64,000 nucleotides of DNA, from the NCBI GenBank assembly GCA_934047225.1, contig OW204001.1, forward strand, positions 15,996,201 through 16,060,200, written 5' to 3'. The position numbers and the translations under genes were made by a program. How positions within the stretch are numbered: the first letter of the stretch is position 1; each line of letters opens with the position of its first letter. Below the pieces are notes generated by a model that had not been told where the DNA came from, ran no database searches, and saw nothing but the letters and a program-made list of their open reading frames with translations. This document shows positions 12,401-21,082 of this stretch, piece by piece. This stretch comes from Ypsolopha sequella. Lineage: Eukaryota > Arthropoda > Insecta > Lepidoptera > Ypsolophidae.

Positions 12401-15400
12401 CGGCACTTTGACGAAATAAAATCAAATAATCGTATTGTATTCTGTGATAAGAGGTTATGGTTAAGATGTATCTTTTTTAATGCGGTCCGAATCATAAGCT
12501 ATCTTTCACATCGTTTGCTAGCTCACAAATTACGGACCAGTCATCGCTCACACTTTAATTCATTCATAGCTTTTATCTATGTAATTCTATTACGGACCGC
12601 AGGGTGACTCTTCTATTTCAGGTGCTTTTGAACATTTTTACCTTTTACATGAATTGGTAGGTATCATCGATTGTACAAATACCCCATATATTTTGTGGGG
12701 TCGGGCGGGTGAAGCGCATTCTTTAGAAGTGCCAAGATTCACAGTACCCCCGCGTTCCGAAATAGAATTATTTCGCTAAAATCGATTACGAAAGTATGAA
12801 GTGAATGGCTTATGATCCATTGTAATTCTATTTCGGACCGCAGGGTTCGTAAGACAACTGAATGAATGAAATTGCTTTTATTGCTTATTTATTTGCGATA
12901 TGGGCGAGCGAGCTGGCAACATGTTGCAACGTGCACGCGCGGCATCGTCAGCGGTTCGCGCTTGTCTCCCTCTGCCCCCGCACCTTTTCTCTCAGACGCG
13001 ATCTTTTGAATTAAAAATTGTTTTAGGTATCAGTTCAAAATTGTGATTAATTATGTAAGAAATCGAATGTAAGTTTAAAATAACTTATGATTAAGCAAAA
13101 ATATTACGGTTCTGAAATCTGCTACGACGCCAAAATTCATTTACATTTTAATTGTGAAATATTTGTTTAATTTCTTGAGATTTATAATTATTTAATCTAC
13201 AAGATGCTTAAAATCTTTGAAAAACGTGGTTATGATTTTTGCAAGACTTCCTATTAAATTTAGTTTTTTTTATTTAAAAAGAACATTAATGCAATTTAAA
13301 TATTTGGTTAATTATCTTCGTGCTTGTAACATATCAAGCATAAATAAAAGTCTACCTAATTAGCTATTGGTTATGATTTATAGTAAAAAATATAAAATTA
13401 AAATAACTAATAAGATGTATTCTTTTTAAGAAGTTAAAATCTGCTGAGTTTTTTGTTAACCCTTTTAGTACCTATCAAAAATTGTGTGTCTATCGAATTT
13501 TGACGCGATATCATGTATTAATCCGGTTATGGTTTACGCCGAACTTCGCCTAAATGATCATCGTAAATTCCCGGGCCTAGTTAGAGAGATAAGAAAATTA
13601 AAACGTGTCATTTACTTGTTACAAGTGAACAGTATTTTATTAGGTATTGTTAACAAAGAACTTGTAATAAATATTCAATTTCGTGGGTATCTCGTACAAC
13701 AGATGAGTGTAAGACCAAAAGTTTATTAGACACATTTTATCCTGAACAATAATCTTACCGATTCGTATAATAAAATAGCGAGGGTTTATTTTTTTCATTT
13801 TTGGTTGGTTCGATTCCCAGGTGAGACAAGCGAATTTTAGAAGATCTTTGAATGCAGTTTTGTTTCTTTAAAAAAATAAAGGAATGTTTCCTTTCAGTAA
13901 AATGAGCTAACTAAAGGATTTAAGGTAGTTCTCCTCCAGGGCCCATTCATTTTTTCCACTCTGTATAATCTTGTTAAATTTACGTGTATTCCGTAATATT
14001 GTCCCTTTATTTAAAAACATCAATCATCGAAACTTAATGCATAGGGATAAGTAAAATTAATGAATTTGTTTGGCCTCTTCTTTTTTATTATTTATGTACA
14101 CATATATAAAATATACTCTTCGCTTACTTTTGCTCAATGGCTTAAGGGGAACGAAAATACAAACAGAAATAAAATGTCAGCTTTCGGATGATTTTGTTGC
14201 AATAATTAGGTTACGTATAGCCATAAAAAAATACTGAACTTTAAGGTATTCATTTTCCACAAACCACGTTAATCGATTCATATTTGTACTGTCAATGAAT
14301 TTTTTTGTAACCCTCTATTGCACACTTCTTATCGATTTTGTTTCAGGTATCGCTTTCGCGATTTTGTTGTTTTTTTTTTAATAAAATTAGTGTGAATGAT
14401 ATCTATTCATTTTCCAAATACCATGTTATTCGGGTCAAAAAAAGCACCCCCTTTTTCCAAAAATACGTAAATCCACTGATGCAGTCAGCGGCAGCAAGAT
14501 ATTGTCAGTCTACGCCTAGCGTTGGCGCCCGTAAGACGTGGAACCTGTGCCCTTTTTTGCAAGCTATAAATATCTCCCAAAACTACTTCAAAACACACTG
14601 AAATTAATTTTATAAAGTAATATTTCGAGGAGCATCATATTCCTGCCGTTAAAAACTCAACAAAATATGTGTATGAGTGATTTAGCTACATCGTGCCATA
14701 GTCATAACAACAAAACGAATGCATTTGGATTGAATTCATACTTTTATGCGGGAAAATAATATATGTTACTCTAAAAGAATAATTTTGTGATCGTTATTGA
14801 AACCCAAATTAATTTACTTATACTTACTGAGATCTGTAACAAAGGTCAATGACCTTTTCGTGAAATTACCCTCTAGTATTGGCTCACCATTTCAGGTCCA
14901 ATAAGTGAAGTTTTTTGCAAATTATATAGGTACACTTACTTGGGATAAATCGCCATGCATTTAAAATATAGAAATTTATTTTGAAATATTTACAGTGCAT
15001 GGCAAAATTATTAGATCGTAGATAATCCTGTCGGTACATATTCAGGTTCTGTTACGCAAAATGAAAACAATGAAACTCTTTTAGGATTAATTTGTTATCC
15101 CTATGTTTGTCTGTCTGTCCGTTTGTCTAGACAATTTTTTCTGGGTAAAATTAATAAATACCAATATAAACAGCCCTCTATAGAGCTGTAAAAACATACT
15201 TTTGACGTTTTTATTTATATTACGTTTTAGGTTTTTACGTTTTTTTTTTTTACGTTTTTCATACAAATTTTCTCACTATGAAAATGTAGGGATGAACACT
15301 TGAGATAATATTTTGCATTTAAAAGTCAACACAGAAAGGAATTGTTGAACAAATAATGTAAAAAATATGAAAACCATGTTGTTCTATTCTAAAGGGATTA

Positions 15401-18400
15401 ATTATCTACTGTTCAATGTGGCGATAGCTTTGTTTATTTTTTTCCTTGAATTGTTTATTACTAAGATAACAAATAGTTTAATACAAGGTTTTACTTAAGA
15501 GGTCCCTTTACCCCTGTATTTTTCTTAAAATTCATACAATAGGTATAAACCGAATGTGAAGTCTACAGTGAAGTAAAACGTCTGATGGTTGGACAAAGAC
15601 TGATTTTATTTTATCATCTCCCATTGGTAGGTAGTTACACATACGTTATTCACAACATCTTTCCCTTTATAAAAAAAATAACATTGTCTAAATTCTAATT
15701 AATAATAACCCATCACCTTAAATAAAATCTTAACTCTAAAACTACTACTACTACGAGAAAAAAGCAAAATATTTCCATAAATATTATTTCAATAAAATCC
15801 AACAGTGTGTTGATGTGGGCTGTGATGCTAATGAATGAAAAAACCACAAATAACTTATAAACAAATAAACACCATTTAGGTATTCAATATTTACATATTT
15901 TCCGATGAACAATTTTTTTAATGACAGTATAAAGTCAAAAAGCAATGTAAATTAAAAGAATACCTTGAACGAATAAACCAGCCCCCTATTCTGTATCTTT
16001 AGTTGCCAACTGAACGAGGTGCCTATCGTCAAAAACATAGATAAAAACTGAAATTTCAAAATTGCTTTTAGTGGGTATTGAACTATTAACAATCTATGTC
16101 GTCACTTCAAGTGCGAAAATATCCTTAGGAAATCGGAATTCGATAGTATATCTATGTTTTTGATGATAGACACCCAGTCCAGAAGGCAACTAGAGATACA
16201 TAATAGATAACTTTAAACTCTCGCGTTTTGTACACATTATAATATATATAATCGGGTCTACCGCGATCAATTTTTACCTTTTTTACGAAAAGGGGACGCC
16301 CGACGTTTCGAGACAGTTGCATGTCTCGTGGTCTACGGGAAACTGGCAAGTATGGCGAGGCGCAGTGATGAGATGCAGGTGACGACCGAAGTATTTTCCT
16401 TGTACCCGCAAAAACACTTTAGTCTTTAAAATTAATTGTTATCTTATTCACGCACGGCACACAACACTCACAGTATCCGGAGATGCACTAAGAGAAGAAA
16501 CCCGCGATTTAAATTTCCCGATGACTGGACTCCATGTGGGAGACAATTTGAAACCATCTTCCCTATTGAAATTATTTGGATGTTTCTTGATTTCAATCGC
16601 TTCACGCACAATTCTAGGGTAGTAATGGCGATCGGTGGAGAGAATTTTCGGGTTATGCAGTTCTATCCAGTGGTTGGTCCCGGATTCTAAAAGATGTTCT
16701 GCTATCGCTGATTTGTACATCTGCCGGTTTTTCACAGCTGCTATGTGTTCCTTGACCCTTTCCTGTACGCTACGTTTTGTTTGGCCAATGTAGGAACTTC
16801 CGCAGCTGCATTTTATCTTATAGACACCTGGATTTTGAAAAGGAATCACATCCTTTGGTGTGCGTAAATGGCTTGCCACTTTGGATAACGGAGTATATAC
16901 AGTCTTAATGGAGTATTTATTTAATGCTGTTCCAATCTTATCCGTAATACCTTTGATATAGGGCATAAACGCTGGTTTTCTGTTAACCTCAGGGCACTTT
17001 TCCTTTTTTGGTCTTGGATGTCGCCTCTTCATCTGATATCCGTTTTGTCTGAGTACCTCCTGAACATGTGACAGCTCATCCTTAAGATGGTCAGGGTCAC
17101 AGAGATCATGTGCTCTGTTTGTTAGTGATGTCATGACGGATTGGATGTGACGAGGATGGTGGTGTGAAGAGGCGTGCAGGTATCTATCTGTGTGTGTTGG
17201 TTTTCGATATACAGTGTGGGCCAGAGAACCATCAGATCTCACCATTAATTTGACATCAAGAAATGCCAAAGTTCTGTCACATTCCATCTCATACGTAAAG
17301 TTTATTTTTGGATGGATGGAGTTAAGATGATCTGCATACTGTTTTGCTTCCTCGTTACCCCCCTTGAGAATGCTAAATACGTCATCAACATATCTCTTCC
17401 AGAGTCTGATTGTTGAGGGACCGGTACGTAAAGCCTCCTCCTCAAAATATTCCATCCAGATATTGGCGAGCACCGGAGCCACAGGACTTCCCATCGCCAC
17501 ACCATCTATCTGGAGAAAATATTGACCCTGGTAAAGGAAGTAGTTGCCATCCAAGCAACGCTGTAGCAAAACAATGTATTCTTCTGACAGATTGTTCATC
17601 CTCAATTTTTGTCTGATAACATCAAGACACTCTTTGATTGGAACGTTAGTGAAAAGGGATTCCACATCGAAACTTATCATAATCTCATTCGGTTCCAGTT
17701 TCAAATTCTTGGCAATATCTACGAAATGGCGAGAATCTTTCACGTAAGACGAAGTTTTACCAACTAGTGTCTGCAGTACTCCCGCAACATGTTTCGCTAA
17801 ATCATACGTGGGTGAACAAATCTGACTCACGATTGGACGTAGGGGCACGTTGGATTTATGTACTTTCGGCAGACCATAAAGTTTAGGTGGCTGAACGTTT
17901 TTCGGTCTGTGTAGATTTTGAAATTCATCTTCAGTGAAGAGGTCCTCATGGTTTTTAATCAAGGAACGTATATGTCGATTAACCCTGGCTGTTGGATTGT
18001 ACGTCACTGGTTTGTACACATTTTTGTCACTCAACAAAACTTGTATCTTTTCATCATAGTCAGCAGTATTCATTACGACAGTAGCGTTTCCCTTATCCGA
18101 TTTTAACACTAAAATTTCTTTGTTTTCACGGAGTGATTTAAGTGCTTCACGCTCTGTTGTGGTAATGTTACTTTTCGGTAGCTTCGATTTTCGTAGAATC
18201 ACGGCAACATCTTGTCGCAAAGTTTCCGCGTCGCTCGATGTTACTTTGTTACGAATAAGTGCTTCCTCAACACTAGCTATGATGTTTTCATATGGAATCC
18301 TTTTTGGTGTTAGTGCAAAATTCAACCCTTTTGCAAGTACACTAGTGGTTGCTTCATCTATCACAGAATTTGTCAAATTAATCACTGTGTCTGCGAGTCT

Positions 18401-21042
18401 GATTTTGACCTCTGACTGTTGCTTCCACTTACCGTCAGGTTTTGTTGATACACAACACAAATTACGACTTTTTTCAGGATTCTGTTTTGAGATCAATTTG
18501 TTGAATTTTCGCTCATGTGTAGCACTACAGATTTCAAATTTTCGAGCTGCTTGATTATATGTTACGCGATCACACAATTCAAAATCACTTTTAGATAACC
18601 ACACACTGCAATCCAGATGTAGCATATATTGTTCACTCTGTACACGAAATAAATCTCGCCGGTGGTTTTGAATTAATTTTCTCATCAGCTTTACACTCGC
18701 GTTGCGTAGAATTGCTTCGGAATGCGCAATATCACTACGAGGTTTTATTCGAACACTTGTAGGTATCAAGTCCCAATCGCGACATTTTGTCAGAAATGCT
18801 AACGATGTTTCATAATACAAAAATTCAAAATTCAAAATTCAAAATTCAAAAAGTTTATTTTGCAAAGTAGGTATATATAATACACGTTTCACAAGTCAAA
18901 TTTTAATCTTATAAAAATATATGTAATAAAATAATAAATGTACATGAACTACTTAGATTAAATGTTTTTTTTAATTTATGTAGCAATATATATACGATTA
19001 AAATTATAGGTAAAATATTATTATACAAGATGAAATCCAATCAACCGCCCGAACCCATACCGGAGACCCGGCCAGGGACCAGGAACAGGTTCAATGATCA
19101 CCAACCGAGCCCCCAGCACGAATCCAGGCAGCCGACCAAATCCCATCCTATATACTACATAGTAATAGGTTACATATATAAATACATGCCTACCTCCGCC
19201 CATTCGATTAGTCTTGCTAAGAAGAACGGGCAAGAAACTTGGCAAGATCATGTCTTTTTTTTTAACATAAACTTATACTATACATCAAATTACTTATATC
19301 TACTTTAACCAAGGGATAAGAAAATACAAGACAGCAGGAATTCAGGTTAATGAAAAAAGAAAAACATATATATCTTTGCCTACCTGTCTCATATAGTCTA
19401 TTTCCTTTTACAGTCTGTAATTAATTAATGTTAACTCTTAAGAGGAATCAAAAGTTAGGAAATTATATTAATTAATTAAATTATTACCTACTTTCATTAA
19501 AATCAGTATCACTATAACACCATGCTTCACCATCATCCAAATATTCATTTATTTTATAATATGCCTTTTTCAGTAGGCCCTGCTTAATATACTGTTTAAA
19601 CTTATTCTCTGACAAAGTAAGGATACGCCCGTTTTTTACGAAGCAATTCTAGGTGTCTGATTTTGTTTGCATTTTCCGGCCCGTATCGGTTTGCAATATA
19701 TAACTTTAAACTCTCGCGTTTTGTACACATTATAATATATATAATCGGGTCTACCGCGATCAATTTTTACCTTTTTTACGAAAAGGGGACGCCCGACGTT
19801 TCGAGACAGTTGCATGTCTCGTGGTCTACGGGAAACTGGCAAGTATGGCGAGGCGCAGTGATGAGATGCAGGTGACGACCGAAGTATTTTCCTTGTACCC
19901 GCAAAAACACTTTAGTCTTTAAAATTAATTGTTATCTTATTCACGCACGGCACACAACACTCACAGTATCCGGAGATGCACTAAGAGAAGAAACCCGCGA
20001 TTTAAATTTCCCGATGACTGGACTCCATGTGGGAGACAATTTGAAACCATCTTCCCTATTGAAATTATTTGGATGTTTCTTGATTTCAATCGCTTCACGC
20101 ACAATTCTAGGGTAGTAATGGCGATCGGTGGAGAGAATTTTCGGGTTATGCAGTTCTATCCAGTGGTTGGTCCCGGATTCTAAAAGATGTTCTGCTATCG
20201 CTGATTTGTACATCTGCCGGTTTTTCACAGCTGCTATGTGTTCCTTGACCCTTTCCTGTACGCTACGTTTTGTTTGGCCAATGTAGGAACTTCCGCAGCT
20301 GCATTTTATCTTATAGACACCTGGATTTTGAAAAGGAATAAGATAACGTGTAAAATGTGTGTGTGTTTTGAAAAGGAATAAGATAAGGAATAAGATAACG
20401 TGAATAAGATAACAATTAATTTTAAAGACTAAAGTGTTTTTGCGGGTACAAGGAAAATACTTCGGTCGTCACCTGCATCTCATCACTGCGCCTCGCCATA
20501 CTTGCCAGTTTCCCGTAGACCACGAGACATGCAACTGTCTCGAAACGTCGGGCGTCCCCTTTTCGTAAAAAAGGTAAAAATTGATCGCGGTAGACCCGAT
20601 TATATATATTATAATAGATACATAATAGGCCCGCAGATAGGCGATTGATAATGAAAGGCGCCCAAAGCTGAGCGCGGTACAGCTTGTGCCGCCCCTCGCA
20701 GCCTGCCGCCCCGGGCCATGTTCCCTTTGGCCCTAGAGTAAATACGCCACTGAGTCTATACTCGGAAACCTGACACCCCCTCGGGGATTGCCGTGGCTAT
20801 CAATGAACTAAAATTTTAGTTCGTTGGTGACGATGCATTAATTTGTTTTAGACCGAGACCGCTTGCATCAAGAAGTGGAAGTATTACGTCAACGGAACGC
20901 AGCGCTCCGTAAACTGGTGCGGGGGACTTTGCCAGAGATGTCCTCAACTACATCACGGTCCGCGCGACTAAAGACCTTCGCTTCTACCTTACAGGACAAT
21001 GGGCCGCGGTTTTCAGTCTTTTCAAGACTACCGCCGATATGA
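328..21042 (+). CDS. DRC1: DRC1, dynein regulatory complex subunit 1 (3' eleven exons)
   Basis: DRC1 is a core coiled-coil subunit of the nexin-dynein regulatory complex, which links outer doublet microtubules and controls dynein-driven bending in motile cilia and sperm flagella. Exons: 328-496, 2215-2321, 3440-3565, 4576-4689, 6639-6690, 7416-7491, 8857-8936, 9763-9894, 10392-10494, 11149-11312 and 20852-21042. All have GT-AG borders and matching phases, giving 437 codons and then TGA. Family-like blocks are [10 protein letters not shown], the domain with [18 protein letters not shown] and LCTLDAIFM, and the C-terminal NYD-SP28_assoc-type segment with [20 protein letters not shown] followed by the coiled coil [17 protein letters not shown]. 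Vertebrate DRC1 is about 740 aa, so roughly the N-terminal 40% lies left of the window. The segment encoded by 6639-9894 is variable linker without recognisable homology. The last intron (9.5 kb) is swollen by transposons. Confidence 0.85.
1745..2113 (-). repeat. Dispersed repeat, left arm of a long inverted pair
   Basis: About 360 bp, beginning with an ATC/CAT-rich run and containing CCACTGCTGGACATAAG. It reappears in opposite orientation at 3575-3943 with roughly 90-93% identity by eye. It has no open frame of note; family unknown. Confidence 0.75.
2215..2321 (+). CDS. DRC1: DRC1 exon b
   Basis: Acceptor tttcag and donor GTAAAG; phase 1 to phase 0. It encodes an acidic and Lys-rich low-complexity linker ([20 protein letters not shown] onward). 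Family alignment is not expected here; the call rests on splice signals, phase fit and position. The exon lies between two long inverted repeats. Confidence 0.75.
2450..2600. mobile_element. Palindromic MITE, 151 bp
   Basis: Two inverted arms of about 55 bp (2450-2507 and 2544-2600) with a few mismatches, sharing GATTCAACTAGTGGC-type sequence, around a 36-bp loop. Located in the DRC1 intron after exon b. Confidence 0.7.
2619..2855 (+). mobile_element. TTAA-flanked MITE, truncated copy
   Basis: Begins TTAAGGGGCTCCACAACGCT. It matches, in inverted orientation, the complete copy at 21854-22165, including the AAAACCGATTGAAACGAAAC block. The right terminus is missing. Confidence 0.65.
3440..3565 (+). 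CDS. DRC1: DRC1 exon c
   Basis: Acceptor ttttcag and donor GTAACT; phase 0 to 0. It encodes [20 protein letters not shown] and ends [10 protein letters not shown], the best conserved block of the family (vertebrate pattern: LLCDESGFLIE, then LDxIFSALGIE). Confidence 0.9.
3575..3943 (+). repeat. Dispersed repeat, right arm of a long inverted pair
   Basis: Inverted partner of 1745-2113. It starts about 10 bp after the DRC1 exon c donor, so exons b and c lie between the arms. A short related end piece is at 4424-4452. Confidence 0.75.
4576..4689 (+). CDS. DRC1: DRC1 exon d
   Basis: Acceptor gattccag; phase 0. It encodes [20 protein letters not shown], matching the family ALGIExEDDLxxLVxFFLKY pattern. 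The donor was chosen as GTTAGC at 4690, because only a phase-0 end keeps the next exon open. An upstream GTGTTT at 4682 would put stops in the next exon. Confidence 0.85.
4720..5165 (+). mobile_element. GC-rich retroposon-like insert with (GATT)n tail
   Basis: A block much richer in GC than its surroundings, ending in a tetranucleotide run (gattgattgattgattga, 5146-5162). A tetranucleotide 3' tail is typical of some non-LTR retroposons. No coding frame is convincing; class not determined. Confidence 0.35.
5340..5710. repeat. Diverged tandem duplication, about 210-bp period
   Basis: The block around 5350-5450 recurs around 5560-5665: both contain GAGAAATC, then GAAAAACCACAAAAAATTTA. Identity is moderate. 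It lies in the DRC1 intron d-e; no gene seen. Confidence 0.5.
6140..6264 (+). repeat. Dispersed repeat, copy 1 of 2
   Basis: About 125 bp, very similar in the same orientation to 31778-31903. The shared core includes CACATGCGCTAGTCCCCCAC. Class unknown. Confidence 0.65.
6639..6690 (+). CDS. DRC1: DRC1 exon e (short linker exon)
   Basis: Acceptor ctttctag and donor GTAAAT; phase 0 to 1. It encodes [17 protein letters not shown]. Its existence rests on good splice sites and phase continuity; the other two frames contain stops. Confidence 0.65.
6760..7000 (+). pseudogene. LINE ORF2 C-terminal remnant
   Basis: A broken frame contains pieces such as [13 protein letters not shown] and [15 protein letters not shown], which are typical of the C-terminal tail of insect LINE ORF2. 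It is interrupted by frame changes. Confidence 0.5.
7030..7355 (-). pseudogene. LINE ORF2 C-terminal remnant (antisense)
   Basis: The reverse strand reads [11 protein letters not shown], then [17 protein letters not shown], in a decayed frame. This fits the RNase H-proximal C-terminus of insect LINEs (AQRAMERAMLGVSLRD type). Several stops and frame breaks. Confidence 0.5.
7416..7491 (+). CDS. DRC1: DRC1 exon f (linker exon)
   Basis: Acceptor ccggtttcag and donor GTAAGT; phase 1 to 2. In frame it encodes a Ser/Arg-rich linker beginning [18 protein letters not shown] transposon with a 7-bp target duplication starts 17 bp after the donor. Confidence 0.65.
7509..8225. mobile_element. TIR DNA transposon (non-autonomous), 717 bp
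   Basis: Terminal inverted repeats of about 30 bp beginning CATAGATAAATAAAGGAAGG are exact at both ends. The flanks are the 7-bp direct repeat GTAACGC (7502-7508 and 8226-8232). No transposase ORF inside. It begins 17 bp after the DRC1 exon f donor. Superfamily unclear from a 7-bp duplication. Confidence 0.8.
8345..8483 (-). mobile_element. tRNA-derived SINE fragment
   Basis: The reverse strand starts GGGGTAGAACGCTGG (A-box-like) and has a clear B box, GGGTTCGATCCC, about 30 nt later, followed by a non-tRNA body. It does not form a full tRNA. A MITE abuts its 5' end. Confidence 0.6.
8484..8720 (+). mobile_element. Palindromic MITE, 237 bp (copy 1)
   Basis: Near-terminal inverted arms share TGTATCT(C/T)TAGTTGCC. 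The same element occurs inverted at 15979-16206 plus 20616-20636, where a Penelope element has inserted near one end. Lies in DRC1 intron f-g. Confidence 0.75.
8857..8936 (+). CDS. DRC1: DRC1 exon g (linker exon)
   Basis: Acceptor cgtttcag and donor GTATAC; phase 2 to 1. It encodes [20 protein letters not shown] and then KLGDLR, a helical, charged linker. Confidence 0.7.
9120..9400 (-). mobile_element. LINE 3'-end fragment (copy 1 of 3)
   Basis: Shares a 3' tail (ATTCAAATTCAAA-type run, then GTAAAGTAGGTATA) with 18815-19690 and 40445-41010. Non-coding 3' end only. Confidence 0.5.
9430..9745 (+). mobile_element. Probable tRNA-derived SINE
   Basis: Contains GTGGTTTAGTTGAATG (A-box-like) and, about 40 nt later, GGTCGTAGGCTCAAATTC (B-box-like). 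The tail contains CTCTCGGGGATTAATACCGT, which is related to 20775-20805. It ends just before DRC1 exon h. Confidence 0.45.
9763..9894 (+). CDS. DRC1: DRC1 exon h
   Basis: Acceptor gtggacag and donor GTTAGT; phase 1 to 1. It encodes a Thr/Val/Gln-rich linker containing [20 protein letters not shown] and ending QKSSLYLCS. Confidence 0.7.
10392..10494 (+). CDS. DRC1: DRC1 exon i
   Basis: Acceptor gtgttccag and donor GTAAGT; phase 1 to 2. It encodes [20 protein letters not shown] and then EKMKLYEIL, which aligns in position and pattern with the family HPNDVLKILEAFV segment. Confidence 0.8.
10530..10697. mobile_element. hAT-type MITE, 168 bp
   Basis: Termini CAAGGGCGGATCCAGG and its inverted match (one mismatch) are flanked by a perfect 8-bp direct repeat, GTGCTGGT (10522-10529 and 10698-10705). 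It is G/C-homopolymer rich inside. It begins 35 bp after DRC1 exon i. A degenerate relative is at 62960-63126. Confidence 0.8.
10718..10885. mobile_element. Palindromic MITE-like element
   Basis: Inverted ends share GTCTTCACCCGCG around a G-rich interior. It lies immediately after the hAT-type MITE. Confidence 0.45.
11149..11312 (+). CDS. DRC1: DRC1 exon j
   Basis: Acceptor gttcacag and donor GTTATC; phase 2 to 1. It encodes [20 protein letters not shown], then [18 protein letters not shown], the NYD-SP28_assoc-type C-terminal domain (family pattern: YWxxLxxVIPxxxxxLWDALxxALxxYHxVL). Confidence 0.9.
12029..12604. mobile_element. CCCTGCG-family TIR element, long form (576 bp)
   Basis: Starts CCCCGCGTTCCGAAATAGAA and ends with the inverted partner TACGGACCGCAGGG. 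The ends match the short forms at 12748-12845 and 27715-27894. Nested within 11404-13965. Confidence 0.6.
12748..12845. mobile_element. CCCTGCG-family MITE, short form (98 bp)
   Basis: Ends CCCCGCGTTCCGAAATAGAA and TTTCGGACCGCAGGG are inverted copies. The interior ATCGATTACGAAAGTATGAA is shared with 27715-27894. Confidence 0.7.
13966..15978. other. AT-rich intronic stretch, no gene seen
   Basis: Part of the last DRC1 intron. No coding frame, clear inverted repeats or RNA gene recognised; short frames such as that at 14338 have no protein-like composition. Confidence 0.6.
15979..16206 (-). mobile_element. Palindromic MITE, copy 2, interrupted by Penelope
   Basis: An inverted copy of the MITE at 8484-8720. 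Its last part resumes at 20616-20636 after the Penelope insertion; AGATACATAATAG is duplicated at both junctions. Confidence 0.75.
16448..18835 (-). CDS. Penelope-like polyprotein: reverse transcriptase + GIY-YIG endonuclease
   Basis: An open frame of about 795 codons. RT motifs in order: [19 protein letters not shown] (about 332-350), [12 protein letters not shown] (about 388-399), [10 protein letters not shown] (about 445) and the catalytic YVDD (482-485). The GIY-YIG nuclease starts at GVYKIKC (about 670) with SYIGQTKR (681-688). RT plus C-terminal GIY-YIG is diagnostic of endonuclease-bearing Penelope-like elements. There is no ATG at the 5' end: the frame runs out of an (AAATTCA)n-type LINE tail, so its first ~8 codons are LINE-derived and the true N-terminus is lost or replaced. 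The coding frame is otherwise unbroken, suggesting a fairly young copy. It is antisense to DRC1. Confidence 0.9.
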   Translation of the reverse strand: MNFEFLYYETSLAFLTKCRDWDLIPTSVRIKPRSDIAHSEAILRNASVKLMRKLIQNHRRDLFRVQSEQYMLHLDCSVWLSKSDFELCDRVTYNQAARKFEICSATHERKFNKLISKQNPEKSRNLCCVSTKPDGKWKQQSEVKIRLADTVINLTNSVIDEATTSVLAKGLNFALTPKRIPYENIIASVEEALIRNKVTSSDAETLRQDVAVILRKSKLPKSNITTTEREALKSLRENKEILVLKSDKGNATVVMNTADYDEKIQVLLSDKNVYKPVTYNPTARVNRHIRSLIKNHEDLFTEDEFQNLHRPKNVQPPKLYGLPKVHKSNVPLRPIVSQICSPTYDLAKHVAGVLQTLVGKTSSYVKDSRHFVDIAKNLKLEPNEIMISFDVESLFTNVPIKECLDVIRQKLRMNNLSEEYIVLLQRCLDGNYFLYQGQYFLQIDGVAMGSPVAPVLANIWMEYFEEEALRTGPSTIRLWKRYVDDVFSILKGGNEEAKQYADHLNSIHPKINFTYEMECDRTLAFLDVKLMVRSDGSLAHTVYRKPTHTDRYLHASSHHHPRHIQSVMTSLTNRAHDLCDPDHLKDELSHVQEVLRQNGYQMKRRHPRPKKEKCPEVNRKPAFMPYIKGITDKIGTALNKYSIKTVYTPLSKVASHLRTPKDVIPFQNPGVYKIKCSCGSSYIGQTKRSVQERVKEHIAAVKNRQMYKSAIAEHLLESGTNHWIELHNPKILSTDRHYYPRIVREAIEIKKHPNNFNREDGFKLSPTWSPVIGKFKSRVSSLSASPDTVSVVCRA
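18815..19690 (-). mobile_element. LINE 3' end (copy 2 of 3), within the PLE block
   Basis: On the minus strand 19690 to about 19490 reads [20 protein letters not shown], then [10 protein letters not shown], the C-terminal end of a LINE ORF2. A 3' region follows with GGCCAGGGACCAGGAAC on the plus strand and ends in repeated ATTCAAA units. The same 3' end is at 40445-41010 in the opposite orientation. It abuts the Penelope ORF. Confidence 0.65.
19697..20338 (-). pseudogene. 5'-truncated Penelope unit (C-terminus plus pseudo-LTR)
   Basis: Near-identical to 16214-16850: the pseudo-LTR plus about the last 130 codons of the ORF (GIY-YIG region from NPGVYKIKC to the stop near 19941). This is the upstream partial unit expected of tandem Penelope structure. 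Confidence 0.85.
20400..20615 (+). repeat. Inverted Penelope pseudo-LTR
   Basis: Reverse complement of 16236-16450. It is preceded by a short jumble of AAGGAATAAGATAA repeats (20330-20400) and ends at the 13-bp target duplication. Confidence 0.8.
20637..20851. other. Intron remainder before DRC1 exon k
   Basis: A GC-rich stretch (CCGCCCCGGGCC) and a SINE-like tail (CCCCTCGGGGATTGCCGTGG) related to the one at 9700-9730. No gene. Confidence 0.4.
20852..21042 (+). CDS. DRC1: DRC1 terminal exon k
   Basis: Acceptor ttgttttag; phase 1; stop TGA at 21040-21042. It encodes the coiled coil [20 protein letters not shown] and a Ser/Thr-rich tail ending SRLPPI. It is separated from exon j by a 9.5-kb intron full of transposons. 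Confidence 0.88.
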
Positions 21043-21076
21043 TTTATGGACTTATGCTACCTGCATTTAATTACAT

Positions 21077-21082
21077 AATAAA
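21077..21082 (+). promoter_or_regulatory. Candidate poly(A) signal AATAAA of DRC1
   Basis: AATAAA lies 35 bp after the DRC1 stop and is the first such signal downstream. It overlaps the left end of a palindromic MITE (21079-21230). Confidence 0.5.

Larger units (their letters stand above)
11404..13965. mobile_element. TIR element, 2.56 kb, with ~270-bp inverted termini
   Basis: About 270 bp at each end (11404-11670 and 13700-13965) are inverted copies, beginning TACAG, with GGGCCCTGGAGG near the tip and TAAACCCTCGCTATTTTATT further in. TA dinucleotides flank both ends, which would fit Tc1/mariner-like targeting. No transposase ORF; two smaller elements are nested inside. Confidence 0.65.
16207..20615 (-). 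mobile_element. Penelope-like element (PLE) composite insertion
   Basis: The whole 4.4-kb block is bounded by a 13-bp target duplication, AGATACATAATAG (16194-16206 and 20616-20628). In sense (minus) order it holds an inverted pseudo-LTR (20615-20400), a 5'-truncated upstream unit with the last codons of the ORF plus its pseudo-LTR (20338-19697), a LINE 3' end (about 19690-18815), the main RT/GIY-YIG ORF (18835-16448) and the 3' pseudo-LTR (16447-16207). Tandem truncated units with direct and inverted pseudo-LTRs are characteristic of Penelope-like elements. Confidence 0.85.

Noticed and set aside
16436..18554. Plus-strand frames opposite the Penelope ORF
   Set aside because: Antisense shadows; no start context or domain.
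19030..19308. Plus-strand frame with Pro-rich start ([19 protein letters not shown])
   Set aside because: Falls in a LINE 3' region repeated at 40445-41010 where the frame is not kept.
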